23,319 bases of DNA, from NCBI GenBank assembly GCA_003663525.1, contig QMUF01000005.1:1-23319 (forward strand), in the 5' to 3' direction. The notes under the pieces are model-generated. The model saw only the letters and a program-made list of their open reading frames with translations, was not told where the DNA came from and did no database searches. The translations under genes and the position numbers were made by a program. Source of the DNA: Thermococci archaeon. Lineage in GTDB: Archaea; Methanobacteriota_B; Thermococci; Thermococcales; Thermococcaceae. Below, piece by piece: positions 1 to 11,703 of the stretch. The first letter of the stretch is position 1. The number at the start of each line of letters is the position of its first letter.

Positions 1-167
1 GAAGGTGCTAGATTAAAATCGTACTCTCCAAAGTCTTTGGGGTAGAAGTATGAATTGAAGGGAGAAAGGGTAAAATCAACGTTCACAAGTGCAGGAGTTT
101 TGAAGACTTTATCATTAACTCTACCCACGCCAAGTCTTCCAGGACCTTCGTGTTTTAGAGTTTCCAT
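1..167 (-). CDS. Probable archaeosine synthase / tRNA-guanine transglycosylase-family protein, N-terminal fragment
   Basis: The first 55 codons of a leftward gene cut by the window edge. Translation starts METLKHEGPGRLGVGRV and continues with KTPALVNVDF, resembling the N-terminal strand of TGT-family proteins, where a glycine/arginine-rich segment is followed by ETPAL-type residues. In Thermococcales the likeliest member is ArcS, which converts preQ0 at tRNA position 15 towards archaeosine. That assignment rests on my recollection of the family and on only 55 residues. The ATG lies just after the upstream coiled-coil gene (stop at 171-173, gap 3 nt) with GGTGTGAGGA in front, so the two are probably cotranslated. 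Catalytic residues lie outside the window. Family call about even odds; being a real gene is likely. Confidence 0.5.
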   Translation of the reverse strand, partial: METLKHEGPGRLGVGRVNDKVFKTPALVNVDFTLSPFNSYFYPKDFGEYDFNLAP

Positions 168-170
168 TCC

Positions 171-1112
171 TCACACCAAGTTATATCTCTGCAGGAGGAG
201 TAGCTCGTCGAGAGTAAGTTTTTCTCCACGTTTGAACTTTTCAAGGGCCTCTACTGCGCGCTCAAATGTAGCATCTTTCTTTGATCTCATTCTTGCTACC
301 ATTTTGTAGGCTATAAGCTCTTTGTGTTTCTGATCAAATTCAAAAATTTTCTTTTCTACTTCTCTTAGTTCCCCCCTGATTTCCCTCATTTTATCCCGCA
401 ACTCTACAACCTTCTGATGATATTCATCCGCCTCTTTCTTGATTTCATCTGCTTGTTGATAAGATTTAAGCATCTGCTCATGGAACTGTTGACTTTGATT
501 TGCTAATTTTTGTATTTCCATCCCCATGGCCCTTCTAGCTCTTTTCAAACTTTCTATCTTTTTTCTAGTCTCTTGTAATCTCTTGTGGAATCTATCGGCC
601 TGCTGAAGAATCTCAAGCTCTGTTGCCAGAACTTGGATTTGATCAACTATTTGTTTTTCCCTTTCAGAAGTTATGGTCGGGTTAGTCTGTAACTCCCATT
701 CAAGCTTCTCTATTCTTTCTTCTATTTTTTCTTTTGACATCTTAAGTCTTCTAAGTTGTCGGTATTCATCCCTTTTAGCTCTATACTCCATAGCCTCTTG
801 ATACAAGAGATCAAGTTTGGCATTTATCTCCTCTCTGTTCTTCTTAAGTTCTTGAATCTGTTGATTAACTTCATCCCTCTTAGTCTTGTATTCCCTAGCC
901 TTTTCTCTTAGTTGTTTTACTTCTTTATTTTTCTCATCTCTTTTTTGTATCCAAATATTCAACTCTTTTTGGAGCTGTTCTAATCTCTCTTGGATTTCCT
1001 TTTTCTCTCTTTCTAAAACCTCTATTTCAGCTTTTATCCTTTTAATTTCTTCTGGATCTACTTTCACTTGCATGGTCTCTTCCCCTTCCTCTATTTTAGA
1101 ATAGTTAATCAT
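171..1112 (-). CDS. Long coiled-coil protein of unknown function
   Basis: A 313-residue, highly charged protein that is almost entirely heptad coiled coil. Long stretches rich in Glu, Lys, Arg and Gln run from about residue 15 to 270, with no signal peptide or membrane segment. The C-terminal 40 residues (ATFERAVEALEKFKRGEKL and onward) look less coiled and could be a small helical cap. Similar coiled-coil proteins occur in Thermococcales and methanogens and are sometimes misannotated as phosphoserine phosphatase; I see no phosphatase motif. I chose ATG 1112 because GGTGAG sits 3 nt before it. An upstream TTG at 1130 has no such site, and an internal ATG at 1073 (MQVKVD) is a second choice. 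It immediately precedes the probable arcS gene. Molecular role unknown. Confidence 0.75.
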   Translation of the reverse strand: MINYSKIEEGEETMQVKVDPEEIKRIKAEIEVLEREKKEIQERLEQLQKELNIWIQKRDEKNKEVKQLREKAREYKTKRDEVNQQIQELKKNREEINAKLDLLYQEAMEYRAKRDEYRQLRRLKMSKEKIEERIEKLEWELQTNPTITSEREKQIVDQIQVLATELEILQQADRFHKRLQETRKKIESLKRARRAMGMEIQKLANQSQQFHEQMLKSYQQADEIKKEADEYHQKVVELRDKMREIRGELREVEKKIFEFDQKHKELIAYKMVARMRSKKDATFERAVEALEKFKRGEKLTLDELLLLQRYNLV

Positions 1113-1153
1113 GATCTCACCCTGATTCAAGCCTCACTAAGTTGAAGTAAAAA

Positions 1154-1172
1154 CCTAATAAAAACTTTTTGG
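1154..1172 (-). promoter_or_regulatory. Putative BRE/TATA promoter of the coiled-coil gene
   Basis: Read on the minus strand this is CCAAAAAGTTTTTATTAGG, an A-rich BRE followed by a T/A box. The expected start point about 25 nt downstream leaves a leader of roughly 20 nt carrying the GGTGAG ribosome binding site. Pattern match only. Confidence 0.4.
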
Positions 1173-1232
1173 CTATTATGAGAAATCATCTAATAAAATT
1201 AAGAGCATTTGTTTAGATTTACTAAAATGGTT

Positions 1233-1250
1233 GAAAAATAAAAAACAAAA
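1233..1250 (-). terminator. T-rich terminator after the SDH protease gene
   Basis: Just past the TAG of the protease gene the minus strand reads TTTTGTTTTTTATTTTTC. Archaeal intrinsic terminators are T-runs without a needed hairpin, so this is a plausible stop signal. Confidence 0.45.
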
Positions 1251-1256
1251 TCGTAT

Positions 1257-2099
1257 CTAATCCCGTCCCTCTTGTTTCACTGGATAAGGCATGAACTCTA
1301 CAGTCCCCCTTTGTTTAATAGGCTGTCTGTACAGCTCCATTAATGTATATACTTCCATTGGAACGTTTGTATCTACATTCAGTCCAAGTTCCTTCGCGTG
1401 TTCTACTGTTATTGGATAATCATGTGTCCATCTACCTTCCGTTAAAACTTGAGCTAGTTGTTTGGCTTTTTCCTCTCCATATTTGTCTTTCAAGAGGTGA
1501 TACACAAAATCCCGTACCTGATTTATAGCTTTCTTTGCTACATCCGCCAGTATTAGAGTTTGATCTTCCACTTTATCTATACTCTTTTGTTCAACAGCTC
1601 TTATTATACTTGGTGCTGGGTATTGGCCAAGTTGTGGATCAACAGGACCCAAAACGGCATGTGGATCCATTATTATCTCATCCGCAGCAAGTGCTATTAA
1701 AGTTCCACCACTCATTGCATAGTGGGGAATTATTACCCTTGTTTCAGCAGGATGATCCTTCAAGGCCTTGGCTATCTGAGTAGCTGCTAGAACCAAGCCT
1801 CCGGGCGTGTGAAGGATCAAGTCTATGGGTTTATCTTTCGGTGCCATCCTGATGGCTCTGAGTATCTCCTCGCTGTCTTCTATGCTTATAAACTTGTACA
1901 CCGGAATTCCAAAGAACCCTATGCTTTCTTGTCTGTGTATCATTGTGATTACAGTAGAGTTTCTTTTTCTTGCTAGTTTTTCCAATAGTTTTGTTCTTGC
2001 CACTTGTAATTGCCTGTACTGAATTTGTGGACCCATGAGTAAGTAGAAGAGAAATATCCACCATATCAAAGATCCTACTATTCCACTAAACGGATCCAT
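1257..2099 (-). CDS. Membrane-anchored SDH/Clp-fold serine protease (SppA-like)
   Basis: A 280-residue protein of the SDH (serine dehydrogenase proteinase, SppA/ClpP-like crotonase fold) family. Residues about 5-25 form one membrane segment (GIVGSLIWWIFLFYLLMGP). The soluble domain shows a glycine-rich oxyanion region, LHTPGG near residue 96, the probable nucleophilic serine in YAMSGG near residue 129, and a DPHAVLGPVDPQLG stretch holding candidate Asp/His partners. Family knowledge places such enzymes at the membrane, degrading membrane or signal-peptide substrates. Size is normal for the family. ATG 2099 is preceded by GGTGAGG with 3 nt spacing. Own promoter upstream and T-rich terminator downstream suggest a single-gene unit. 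Substrate unknown. Confidence 0.85.
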   Translation of the reverse strand: MDPFSGIVGSLIWWIFLFYLLMGPQIQYRQLQVARTKLLEKLARKRNSTVITMIHRQESIGFFGIPVYKFISIEDSEEILRAIRMAPKDKPIDLILHTPGGLVLAATQIAKALKDHPAETRVIIPHYAMSGGTLIALAADEIIMDPHAVLGPVDPQLGQYPAPSIIRAVEQKSIDKVEDQTLILADVAKKAINQVRDFVYHLLKDKYGEEKAKQLAQVLTEGRWTHDYPITVEHAKELGLNVDTNVPMEVYTLMELYRQPIKQRGTVEFMPYPVKQEGRD

Positions 2100-2143
2100 A
2101 GCCTCACCTCACATTGCCCTTCTGTTGAATTATTATAACCTAA

Positions 2144-2159
2144 TGTTTTTAAAACTTCT
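2144..2159 (-). promoter_or_regulatory. Putative promoter of the SDH protease gene
   Basis: The minus strand reads AGAAGTTTTAAAAACA, a BRE-like AGAAG joined to a TTTTAAAA box. A start about 25 nt further on gives a leader of some 25 nt containing GGTGAGG. Confidence 0.5.
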
Positions 2160-2163
2160 GGTA

Positions 2164-2178
2164 AATAAAAACAAAAAA
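2164..2178 (-). terminator. T-rich terminator after carbamate kinase
   Basis: On the minus strand this is a run of T broken by two other bases (CTTTTTTGTTTTTAT), about 55 nt past the carbamate kinase stop and just before the next promoter. A shorter T-run lies at about 2222-2231. Confidence 0.35.
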
Positions 2179-2232
2179 GTTGTCTAATACTGGTAACGTC
2201 GACATTAATGAAAATATAGAAAAGTTAAAAAG

Positions 2233-3180
2233 TTATCTTATTATTTGGGTCCCTGTTTTGCCTTCCAAGGCCTCAACAGCTTTATCCAGTGCTGCTATTA
2301 TTGCCCTCTCCCCACCCCACTCAATAAACCTTATTGCTGCAAGTACTTTTGGCCCCATGCTGCCCTTTTTGAAGTGCCCTTCCTCATAGTACCTCTTTAT
2401 TTCTCCCAAAGTAACCTTTCCAAGCCACTTTTCGTTAGGTTTACCATAATTGATGGCGGCCCCATTGACATCCGTAAGAATCATGAAAATATCGGCATTA
2501 ACTTCCTCAGCAAGCCTTTCCCCTGCCAGATCTTTGTCAATAACTGCTTCAACACCCTTAAGCTCGCCATTCTCCTCTACAACAGGAATTCCTCCACCCC
2601 CTGAAGATATCACTATAAATTCTTTTTCAACAAGATCTTGGATTATGGGAGCCTCTACATGTCCCTTTGGGTCTGGTGATGGAACAACCCTCCTCCAACC
2701 CCTTCCCGCATCCTCTATAACTATCCAACCCTTCTCCTTAGCGAGTTTTTTAGCAGTCTCTTCACCATAGAAGGGCCCAACTGGCTTTGATGGGTGCTGA
2801 AAAGCGGGATCATTCTTGTCCACAATAGTTTGGGTGATTATAGTCGCCACAGGCCGTTCAACACCCCTCCTCCTCAATTCATTCATTATTGCCTGCTGAA
2901 TCATGTAACCTATTTGACCCTGACTCATTGCACCACAAACATCCATAGGTTGAGCAGGAACTCCATGCACGTGCTCTCCAGCATCCTGTTGGAGAAGAAG
3001 AGTTCCAACTTGAGGGCCATTACCATGAGTGATAACCACTTCATACTCATTATCAAGAATAATATCAACAATCTGCCTTGCAGTCTTCCTTACATTCTCC
3101 ATTTGCTCTTCATAAGTACCCTTCTGGCCCCTTTGAAGAATGGCATTCCCACCTAAAGCTATGACAACCCTTTTCCTCAT
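2233..3180 (-). CDS. arcC: Carbamate kinase / carbamate kinase-like carbamoyl phosphate synthetase
   Basis: A 315-residue amino-acid kinase family protein, full length. Motifs in order: VIALGGNA at the N-terminus (nucleotide-binding loop), THGNGPQVG near residue 50, [15 protein letters not shown] in the middle, SGGGGIPV near 193, [22 protein letters not shown] (read as two adjoining parts) and the C-terminal KTGTQI. In Pyrococcus this enzyme interconverts ATP, carbamate and carbamoyl phosphate and has been studied as a carbamoyl-phosphate-producing enzyme feeding pyrimidine and arginine synthesis. ATG 3180 has GGGGGA 6-7 nt upstream. It stands alone between a promoter and T-rich tracts. Archaeal alternative name: cpkA. 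Confidence 0.95.
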   Translation of the reverse strand: MRKRVVIALGGNAILQRGQKGTYEEQMENVRKTARQIVDIILDNEYEVVITHGNGPQVGTLLLQQDAGEHVHGVPAQPMDVCGAMSQGQIGYMIQQAIMNELRRRGVERPVATIITQTIVDKNDPAFQHPSKPVGPFYGEETAKKLAKEKGWIVIEDAGRGWRRVVPSPDPKGHVEAPIIQDLVEKEFIVISSGGGGIPVVEENGELKGVEAVIDKDLAGERLAEEVNADIFMILTDVNGAAINYGKPNEKWLGKVTLGEIKRYYEEGHFKKGSMGPKVLAAIRFIEWGGERAIIAALDKAVEALEGKTGTQIIR

Positions 3181-3222
3181 TCATAATCCCCCCATCACTA
3201 GTGCATAAGATTAGACAGTGAA

Positions 3223-3238
3223 GGATTAAAAGAGTTTC
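3223..3238 (-). promoter_or_regulatory. Putative promoter of carbamate kinase
   Basis: Minus strand GAAACTCTTTTAATCC: purine-rich BRE plus a TTTTAAT box, placed so that transcription would begin about 20 nt before the start codon. A second box, TATAAAAT, lies further upstream near 3255. Confidence 0.4.
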
Positions 3239-3260
3239 TTAGTGCTAAAATAAATTTTAT

Positions 3261-3283
3261 AGAAAAAAATTTCGAATTTTTCT
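3261..3283 (-). terminator. AT-rich hairpin/T-run, possible terminator after the FAD oxidoreductase gene
   Basis: The minus strand forms AAAAATT-CGA-AATTTTT followed by more T, about 55 nt beyond the oxidoreductase stop. A T-rich tract at 3296-3310 is nearer the stop. Either could end that transcript. Confidence 0.35.
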
Positions 3284-3336
3284 TGAATCACTTTACAAAT
3301 ATAAAAATAGTAAACCAAATCAGTTTCTAAAGAACT

Positions 3337-4599
3337 TCAGAGGTACCATTCATCAAAATTCCCCATTTCCAGACTTTGGAGAGTTTTCATTACTCCCAAG
3401 GCAATTCCCTCAACCTCAATGCCACCTTCGCCCTTATTAGCGTCTCCTACAATGTAAACATTCTCCATTGGAAATTCAACACGCTGCCCTGAGGCAACCC
3501 TATTAACTGGATTCCCATCACGATATGTCTGAACCATCAAGACTTCTCCATTCTTTTCAAGGTCTGGAAAGAGGTAGTGAAGGTCTTCAATTCCAAGTCT
3601 CTGTTCTTTCTTTATATCTCTGCTTTTTAAGGCTTGATGAGTCATTACAAGAGTGTATCCCTCCCTTGCGAGTTGGGGAGAAAGAGATGAAGGTTCATTA
3701 TAACCATTTATCCTCTTGGTATCTAGGGCAAACACAAGCGTATTCCCTATTCTTGGTTCCCCTTTTAGGGCTACATTAATTTTAATGCCCTCAGCAGGCT
3801 TTAGAGAATCAACTTTCTTTAAGTAATTCCTATCAAATTCATCCCGTCCAAAAAGCTCCACCGTCTCTCTTATACCAATATTCGAAATGAGAATATCATA
3901 AAGGTATTCTTCTCCATCTGCAGTTATGACTCTCTCATCATCCACTTCCACCGCCTTCTTCCTTGTGATTATTTTCCCTCCGTTTTCTCTCACAATCTTT
4001 GCAAGTTCCTCACTAACCGCCTTACATCCACCTTTTATAAGGCCTGGTCCACCCCATTTTAAAGTTGCCTTGATTTCCTTAGCCAATTCTATTGCAGAAA
4101 CTTCTTCAGGAGCTAGACTAACTGCCCATCCAAGAAAGCTTTTTATGAAGAGGTATGCGAATTCATTCTCTCCTATCTTTTCACTTAACCATTCCCATGA
4201 GTTGAGATGAGCTTCCTCCCCCTTTGGGAGTTTATTGGCCTTTATCTCTGCTAAGAGCTTCATGGCTTTGGCCTTCTCTTTTAGGCTTAGACACTTCCAG
4301 CCTTCCCTGTAGTGATATATTTTTCCATCTATGAAGAATTTTCCTTTGGGGATTGAGTTTACTATTTCCACATTTGCATTGAGAAGCTTTAATAGATGGG
4401 CAAGCGGACCGTTCTCACCATGGGGAACCATATGAAGAGCACCTGTTGAAAGTTGAAAACCTTTGTACGTAATGTTGGTAAATCTTCCACCCACAAAGGG
4501 AGATTTTTCTAAAACTGTGACGTCATATCCATTTTTAACCAAAAAAGCACTGGTTAAAAGACCTCCAAGTCCAGCACCAATTGTTACAACTTTCTTCAC
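3337..4599 (-). CDS. Phytoene-desaturase-like FAD/NAD(P)-dependent oxidoreductase
   Basis: A 420-residue flavoprotein of the COG1233 type. The N-terminus MKKVVTIGAGLGGLLTSAFL (GTG read as Met) carries the GxGxxG dinucleotide fold with an acidic residue ending the second strand (VTVLEKSPFVGGRF), as expected for FAD binding. Near the C-terminus MENVYIVGDANKGEGGIEVEG is the second FAD motif, split here as VYIVGDA and GGIEVEG. The carotenoid/isoprenoid desaturase family also includes geranylgeranyl-lipid saturases, so an isoprenoid-lipid role is possible but unproven. GTG 4599 is chosen because GGAGGTGA lies directly before it. The longer ATG 4623 start would place that site inside the coding region. 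The coaD stop codon overlaps this ribosome binding site (gap 4 nt), indicating coupling. Confidence 0.8.
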   Translation of the reverse strand: MKKVVTIGAGLGGLLTSAFLVKNGYDVTVLEKSPFVGGRFTNITYKGFQLSTGALHMVPHGENGPLAHLLKLLNANVEIVNSIPKGKFFIDGKIYHYREGWKCLSLKEKAKAMKLLAEIKANKLPKGEEAHLNSWEWLSEKIGENEFAYLFIKSFLGWAVSLAPEEVSAIELAKEIKATLKWGGPGLIKGGCKAVSEELAKIVRENGGKIITRKKAVEVDDERVITADGEEYLYDILISNIGIRETVELFGRDEFDRNYLKKVDSLKPAEGIKINVALKGEPRIGNTLVFALDTKRINGYNEPSSLSPQLAREGYTLVMTHQALKSRDIKKEQRLGIEDLHYLFPDLEKNGEVLMVQTYRDGNPVNRVASGQRVEFPMENVYIVGDANKGEGGIEVEGIALGVMKTLQSLEMGNFDEWYL

Positions 4600-4603
4600 T
4601 ATT

Positions 4604-5071
4604 TCACCTCCTTGGATTGCCAAAAGGATCTATTAACCCTGCTCTTATCAAGGAAGAGCTTATTTTACCTCCAACTTTGCTTTTAACTATGCTTATTGTA
4701 ACTATATCAAGAGGTTTTAATCCTTTCTCCTTTCTTGCTTTATTAACTAAGAGAGCCCCTTTGTAGGTTTCTTCACTTACCACTATAGCATCCAAACTTC
4801 GTATTTTATCTGCAAACCCTATAGCACTGTTAATTTTTATTACTCGATAATCGATATACCCATTAACCTCAAAAAACTTCAATAGATCACTTAAACGGAT
4901 ATCATAAGGAAGGATTTTTTCTGCATACGGCTTGTCCTTTATCATCTCGTCAGATGTTATGCCAACATAAACGTACCTACCTACATCAAAGGCCTTTCTA
5001 AGAAGAGCTTTATGCCCCAAGTGCAACCTATCAAAGGTTCCACCTACCACGACCTTTTTATACCTTCTCAT
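4604..5071 (-). CDS. coaD: Phosphopantetheine adenylyltransferase (archaeal type)
   Basis: A 155-residue nucleotidyltransferase. GGTFDRLHLGH near residue 8 holds the HxGH ATP-binding signature. A central DAIVVSEETYKGA and a C-terminal KISSSLIR complete the archaeal/eukaryotic PPAT pattern. It transfers AMP to 4'-phosphopantetheine to give dephospho-CoA, the fourth step of coenzyme A synthesis, in the cytoplasm. I chose ATG 5071 (MRRYKK). The in-frame upstream TTG at 5104 falls inside the apparent TATA box. Divergent from the acetyl-CoA synthetase subunit gene, so a CoA-making and a CoA-using enzyme share a promoter region. Downstream, its TGA lies inside the ribosome binding site of the FAD oxidoreductase. 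Confidence 0.93.
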   Translation of the reverse strand: MRRYKKVVVGGTFDRLHLGHKALLRKAFDVGRYVYVGITSDEMIKDKPYAEKILPYDIRLSDLLKFFEVNGYIDYRVIKINSAIGFADKIRSLDAIVVSEETYKGALLVNKARKEKGLKPLDIVTISIVKSKVGGKISSSLIRAGLIDPFGNPRR

Positions 5072-5099
5072 CTGTATCACATCATGTTCTTCTGTGCAC

Positions 5100-5118
5100 A
5101 CCAATAAATTTTTGTATT
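5100..5118. promoter_or_regulatory. Shared divergent promoter box between coaD and the ACD subunit gene
   Basis: The element CCAATAAATTTTTG reads as a TATA-like box on both strands. Leftwards (AAAAATTTATTGG) it would start transcription near 5080, about 10 nt before coaD. Rightwards it would start near 5130, just ahead of the GGAGGTGA site. The two genes are only 77 nt apart. Confidence 0.4.
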
Positions 5119-5148
5119 GCTATTTGAAAAACTTTTGGAGGTGAAGGG

Positions 5149-8096
<2,948 letters not shown>

Positions 8097-8097
8097 T

Positions 8098-8928
8098 TTA
8101 GAACTTTTTCTTTATTTTCAAAGTATATTTTGGATAAATTCTCTCTGAGAACCTTACAAACTTCGTTTTTCTTGGTGATTTTTCAACCCTTATTTTTAAG
8201 TTAGAAGGCAATTGAGTATAGAACTGCCCATCAACTGTAAGAACAATCTCCCTTTCAGTCAGTACTTCTATGTCTATACTGGAGTAATCAGGAACCACAA
8301 GAGGTCTAGCTGTTAACGCCACAGGAGCTAGAGGAACTAACAAAATTGCGTGCAAACGGGGATCAACTAAAGGTCCCCCTGCAGAGAGGGCATAGGCGGT
8401 TGAACCTGTAGGCGTTGAGATTATCAACCCATCCGCTCTTATATCTTCAGCAAGTTCGCCATCGATGTAGTACTTGAGGTGCGTAACTTTCCCCGGAATG
8501 CCCGTAAGAATCACTACATCATTAAGCGCATCGGGTATGCTAACATCCCCAACAAACACTCTTATTTTCATTCTCTCGTCGATAAAGTAATCTCCCTCAA
8601 GTATTCTTGAAATTGCAAAAAATGTCTCCGTTGGTTCTACCTCGGCCAAAAAACCTAAAGTCCCCATATTTACAGCTAAAATTGGAATATCTTTTGAAGT
8701 GCTATGTTCAACTCTAAGTACAGTCCCATCTCCCCCGATTGCAATTATCATATCCACATCCATTTCTTTTAACGGCAGAACGTCTTCTGAAGAAAAATGG
8801 GGAAAGTGTGCACAAGCCTCTTCATCAACATAAACCTCATAATTACTAACCTTAAGAAAATCATATACTCTATAGGCCAGCTTCAGTGCTTCTTCACGAT
8901 CTCTCCGAGCTACTATTCCAAACTTCAT
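8098..8928 (-). CDS. nadK: NAD kinase (ATP-NAD/poly-P-NAD kinase)
   Basis: A 276-residue NAD kinase. [12 protein letters not shown] near residue 66 is the GGDGT catalytic motif. [13 protein letters not shown], the NDVVI strand and [20 protein letters not shown] (NAD-binding, shown in overlapping pieces) all fit the family. It phosphorylates NAD at the 2' position to NADP in the cytoplasm. Archaeal Pyrococcus enzymes can use polyphosphate as well as ATP. The ATG overlaps the TGA of the upstream flippase-like gene (ATGA), so translation is coupled; GTGAGGA precedes it. Last gene of the leftward operon. Confidence 0.95.
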   Translation of the reverse strand: MKFGIVARRDREEALKLAYRVYDFLKVSNYEVYVDEEACAHFPHFSSEDVLPLKEMDVDMIIAIGGDGTVLRVEHSTSKDIPILAVNMGTLGFLAEVEPTETFFAISRILEGDYFIDERMKIRVFVGDVSIPDALNDVVILTGIPGKVTHLKYYIDGELAEDIRADGLIISTPTGSTAYALSAGGPLVDPRLHAILLVPLAPVALTARPLVVPDYSSIDIEVLTEREIVLTVDGQFYTQLPSNLKIRVEKSPRKTKFVRFSERIYPKYTLKIKKKF

Positions 8929-9944
8929 TTCCTCACACTCTTTTTAGTGAATTTTGTTCCTAAATATATACTTAGTCCTCCTCCAATAATTGTTGGAAGC
9001 CAAAAAGATATAAACCTATCTAAGACTGTTGCACTAACAGCTAAGCTTTTACTAATTCTTAAGGTTAAATAAAGAGCTGAATTTACAGCTTCAGTTACTC
9101 CAATCCCCCCAGGAAGAATACTTATCATTCCCAGCGCTATTCCCGCCATTTGAACCATCAAAATTTTATAGATCTCAAGATGATATCCAACACTCTCAAA
9201 AACAAAGTAAGTACGGAGGAGCATAAAACCCCATAGAGCTAAAGAATAGAATAATGTCTTTCCCATAACAACTGGGTCTTTTGAAAGTTCCAAAAAAGTT
9301 TCCCTAAACTCTAAGATTGATTTCCTGAGCCTCTCTTCAATTTTTGATTCTATTCCTGCAAATCTTTCAGGGAATATACGTTTGCCAAGGTTCGTTATTT
9401 TTGATAATAACTTGAATGCCAAGTTTTCATTTAATGAGATCAAGAGACTTATAAAGACTATCATAAGAAGTACTGCAGTTGAAAGGGAAAGAACCGACAG
9501 TAAAAGTTTGATTTTTAATGAAAGTGCATATTTAAATGCTACAAGAGTGAATAACAATATAGGGATAACGTCCAAAATTCTATCAGCCATAATAGTGGCA
9601 AAAACTTGCCCATAGGTACTATCAGATCTTTTAGCTATCACATACATTCTAGCAGGTTCTCCACCAGCTCTAGCCCCGGGAGTGAGATTATTTGCAAATA
9701 CCCCCACTAAGGTCGCTATTAAAATGTCTCTTGTCCTCACAACCACCTCTGCCCGTTTTAGGAAGATCCTCCATCTAAAGATCCAAGCAAGCGTTGCAAA
9801 AACTTGCATAAGCAACGCTAAAAGGAGAAACCTCAGATCGGCCCTTATTATAAGCTCAATAGTTTCCTCTATCCCAGCCCACCACATTAAGGCCAAAATC
9901 ACAATGATGCCAACCCCTATTAACACTCCATCTCTTTTCTTCAT
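8925..9944 (-). CDS. LPG-synthase TM / flippase-like integral membrane protein (UPF0104)
   Basis: A 339-residue polytopic protein with about eight hydrophobic segments. [19 protein letters not shown] near residue 85 and [12 protein letters not shown] near 290 are the signatures of the lysylphosphatidylglycerol synthase TM (AglD/flippase-like) family. Archaeal members lack the aminoacyl-transfer domain and are thought to move or modify lipid-linked intermediates; AglD of haloarchaea acts in glycosylation. Here only the membrane domain is present. Start overlaps the methyltransferase stop by one base (TGATG) with GGTGAG upstream. Function beyond a membrane lipid or polyprenyl role is inference. 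Confidence 0.83.
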   Translation of the reverse strand: MKKRDGVLIGVGIIVILALMWWAGIEETIELIIRADLRFLLLALLMQVFATLAWIFRWRIFLKRAEVVVRTRDILIATLVGVFANNLTPGARAGGEPARMYVIAKRSDSTYGQVFATIMADRILDVIPILLFTLVAFKYALSLKIKLLLSVLSLSTAVLLMIVFISLLISLNENLAFKLLSKITNLGKRIFPERFAGIESKIEERLRKSILEFRETFLELSKDPVVMGKTLFYSLALWGFMLLRTYFVFESVGYHLEIYKILMVQMAGIALGMISILPGGIGVTEAVNSALYLTLRISKSLAVSATVLDRFISFWLPTIIGGGLSIYLGTKFTKKSVRK

Positions 9945-11095
9945 CAGCTCACCTTCCTTAGTCTCGCTATAAAAAATCCTTGGGTTTTGTGTTTGTGGGG
10001 ATAAAAGCGCTGGGCTTTATTAATTCCGATGCCGAGGGACCCAATGAAGAGTTTTTGTTCCTCTAGTTTTAAACCCTTTTTCAGCATGTACATGACATTT
10101 CCCTCATTCTCTTCATAACTTAAAGTGCAGGTTGAATAAACTAAAACCCCTCCCTTTCTAAGGCTTTTTATTGCTGCATTTATAAACTGTTTTTGATATC
10201 TAGCAGTTGCATCTATATCTTTTGGAGTCCTTGTCTCCCATAGTTTGGGCCTAACTCCCAATGCCGTGCATGGAGCATCCAACAAAATTTTATCCGCTTG
10301 AATCCCAAGCTCAGGGAGATTTCTTGAGTCCATTTGGATTAGTTTAACATTTTTTACACCCAACCTCTCAAGTTCATTTTTCATTTTTGAGAGCCTATTC
10401 TTGGATTTGTCTAAAGCCAATACCTCTCCTCTATTTTCAAGTAATTGTGCTATATGTGAGGTCTTTCCTCCCGGGGCGGCGGCCATATCTATTATAAGAT
10501 CCTCCTCCTTGGGATCTAAAACGTGAGAAGCAACCATTGAAGGCAGACTCTGCGCATAGAAGTAACCTTTTTCATAACTCTTTAATTCATTTAGACTTGG
10601 AAGCTTAAACTTTGGCATAGTCACCTCAACGGCAACCCCTCTTGTGGATATTATCATTTCTTTGGCATTCATCCTAGCAATGCCTATCCCCACCAAAAGT
10701 CCCTTTGGATCTCTTATTTGAATTTGGTCTCCCTCTCCAATCCCTTTATCTGCCTTTAAAACTCCAGGAGCATATAGTTGTGCTCCTTGATAAACACTTT
10801 CAGAAGCAAACTTATTTGCAACAACTTTGGGCAAATTAGGATTGTAATCATCTGAGAAATTTGGGCCTTCTCTCTCGAAATATATTCCCTCTTCTAAATA
10901 AGGACTCCTTTTTGGCTTTAATCCTTCCTTTCTGAGATTCTCGATAAGCCTGTCCCTACTAATCTTAAGGCTATTCACCCTTATGTAATACTTCTCTACA
11001 GGCTCTCTTAGCGTCCTCATAAGCTCCTCCGCTTCATCTCCAAAGAAACTGTAATAATATCGCCGAAGTTCCACTGGAAATGCTTCTTTATACAT
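9944..11095 (-). CDS. NSUN6-like RNA (cytosine-C5)-methyltransferase with inserted PUA domain
   Basis: A 383-residue SAM-dependent m5C methyltransferase. Order: N-terminal RsmF/NSUN helical part (1-95), a PUA domain (about 96-180: YAPGVLKADKGI, GLLVGIGIARM, ISTRGVAVEV), then the Rossmann catalytic domain with DMAAAPGGKTSHIA (SAM binding). The two catalytic cysteines lie in DAPCTALG (motif IV) and YSTCTLSYEENE (motif VI). This PUA-in-the-middle layout is that of NSUN6; the Pyrococcus homologue methylates C72 in tRNA acceptor stems. The target here is therefore probably tRNA C72, by homology. ATG 11095 follows GGTGAT. Second gene of the operon, 9 nt after the uncharacterised gene. Confidence 0.88.
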   Translation of the reverse strand: MYKEAFPVELRRYYYSFFGDEAEELMRTLREPVEKYYIRVNSLKISRDRLIENLRKEGLKPKRSPYLEEGIYFEREGPNFSDDYNPNLPKVVANKFASESVYQGAQLYAPGVLKADKGIGEGDQIQIRDPKGLLVGIGIARMNAKEMIISTRGVAVEVTMPKFKLPSLNELKSYEKGYFYAQSLPSMVASHVLDPKEEDLIIDMAAAPGGKTSHIAQLLENRGEVLALDKSKNRLSKMKNELERLGVKNVKLIQMDSRNLPELGIQADKILLDAPCTALGVRPKLWETRTPKDIDATARYQKQFINAAIKSLRKGGVLVYSTCTLSYEENEGNVMYMLKKGLKLEEQKLFIGSLGIGINKAQRFYPHKHKTQGFFIARLRKVS

Positions 11096-11104
11096 GGAAT
11101 CACC

Positions 11105-11617
11105 TTAAAGTTCTAGAACACCATGTTTTTTTGCCAATTTTATGAAACCAAAAAGTTTCTCCTCTATTTCTGAGGCCTCTTCCTCCTCAACTTCAAACTG
11201 TAATACTTCTTCTTGACTTTCTGCAATAAGCCTATAAACTTCATCAGGCAACCTGGGTTTGTCGTGATTATAAATATCCTCCAAAAAATTTTCGCTTCCA
11301 TAGATATAGCTTTTGGGGAATTTTTCTAAGAATTCAAGAACAAAATCCTGGCTTACTTTATCTTTAGGAATTCCAAAAACTATATAAAAGCTTTGAATAG
11401 TAGCTCCAAGCTCTCCCTGTGGTTTTATCTCAAAAGCAGGGTGTGGATAGATCATCTCTCTCCATTCACCTTCTAGATAAATATAGGCATTAAAAACTTC
11501 TTCAACAGGTTCAACTTTAAAGCCCATGAGGGAGAGTTTCTCTTTAAGTTCCTCATTCATTCTAAAAATCTCACCCCAAATTTTATTCAAATGATTGTGA
11601 ACTTCAAGCAAGTTCAT
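11105..11617 (-). CDS. Conserved Thermococcales protein of unknown function (DUF3201-like)
   Basis: A 170-residue soluble acidic protein, MNLLEVHNHLNKIWGEIFRM at the start. It has a mixed alpha/beta core with IYLEGEWREMIYPHPAFEIK and a C-terminal Glu-rich helix (EVEEEEASEIEEKLFGFIKL). No catalytic motif recognised. I associate it, from memory, with the archaeal DUF3201 group, not checked. ATG 11617 chosen: GGGGTGG lies 4 nt before it, and a TATA box sits at the proper distance. The longer frame to 11707 would run through that promoter and overlap the neighbour. First gene of a four-gene operon ending in NAD kinase. Confidence 0.7.
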   Translation of the reverse strand: MNLLEVHNHLNKIWGEIFRMNEELKEKLSLMGFKVEPVEEVFNAYIYLEGEWREMIYPHPAFEIKPQGELGATIQSFYIVFGIPKDKVSQDFVLEFLEKFPKSYIYGSENFLEDIYNHDKPRLPDEVYRLIAESQEEVLQFEVEEEEASEIEEKLFGFIKLAKKHGVLEL

Positions 11618-11649
11618 AATACCACCCCTAAAGCAAAATATAAAAGAGA

Positions 11650-11664
11650 AATTTAAATGTTTAC
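11650..11664 (-). promoter_or_regulatory. Putative promoter of the 11617-8098 operon
   Basis: Minus strand GTAAACATTTAAAT: BRE-like GTAAAC plus ATTTAAAT. Start about 25 nt on (near 11628) gives a short leader with GGGGTGG. An alternative box, CTTTTATATTTTG, lies at 11634-11646. Confidence 0.5.
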
Positions 11665-11703
11665 CCCATATGCCGAAGACCCTGTTCATTAGGGTGGGAT
11701 AAG

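Noticed and set aside
11680..11697. ACCCT/AGGGT stem between the LEA14-like gene and the operon promoter as an RNA gene
   Set aside because: Only 5 bp with a 7-nt loop, no C/D or H/ACA boxes, and no T-run follows; too weak to call.
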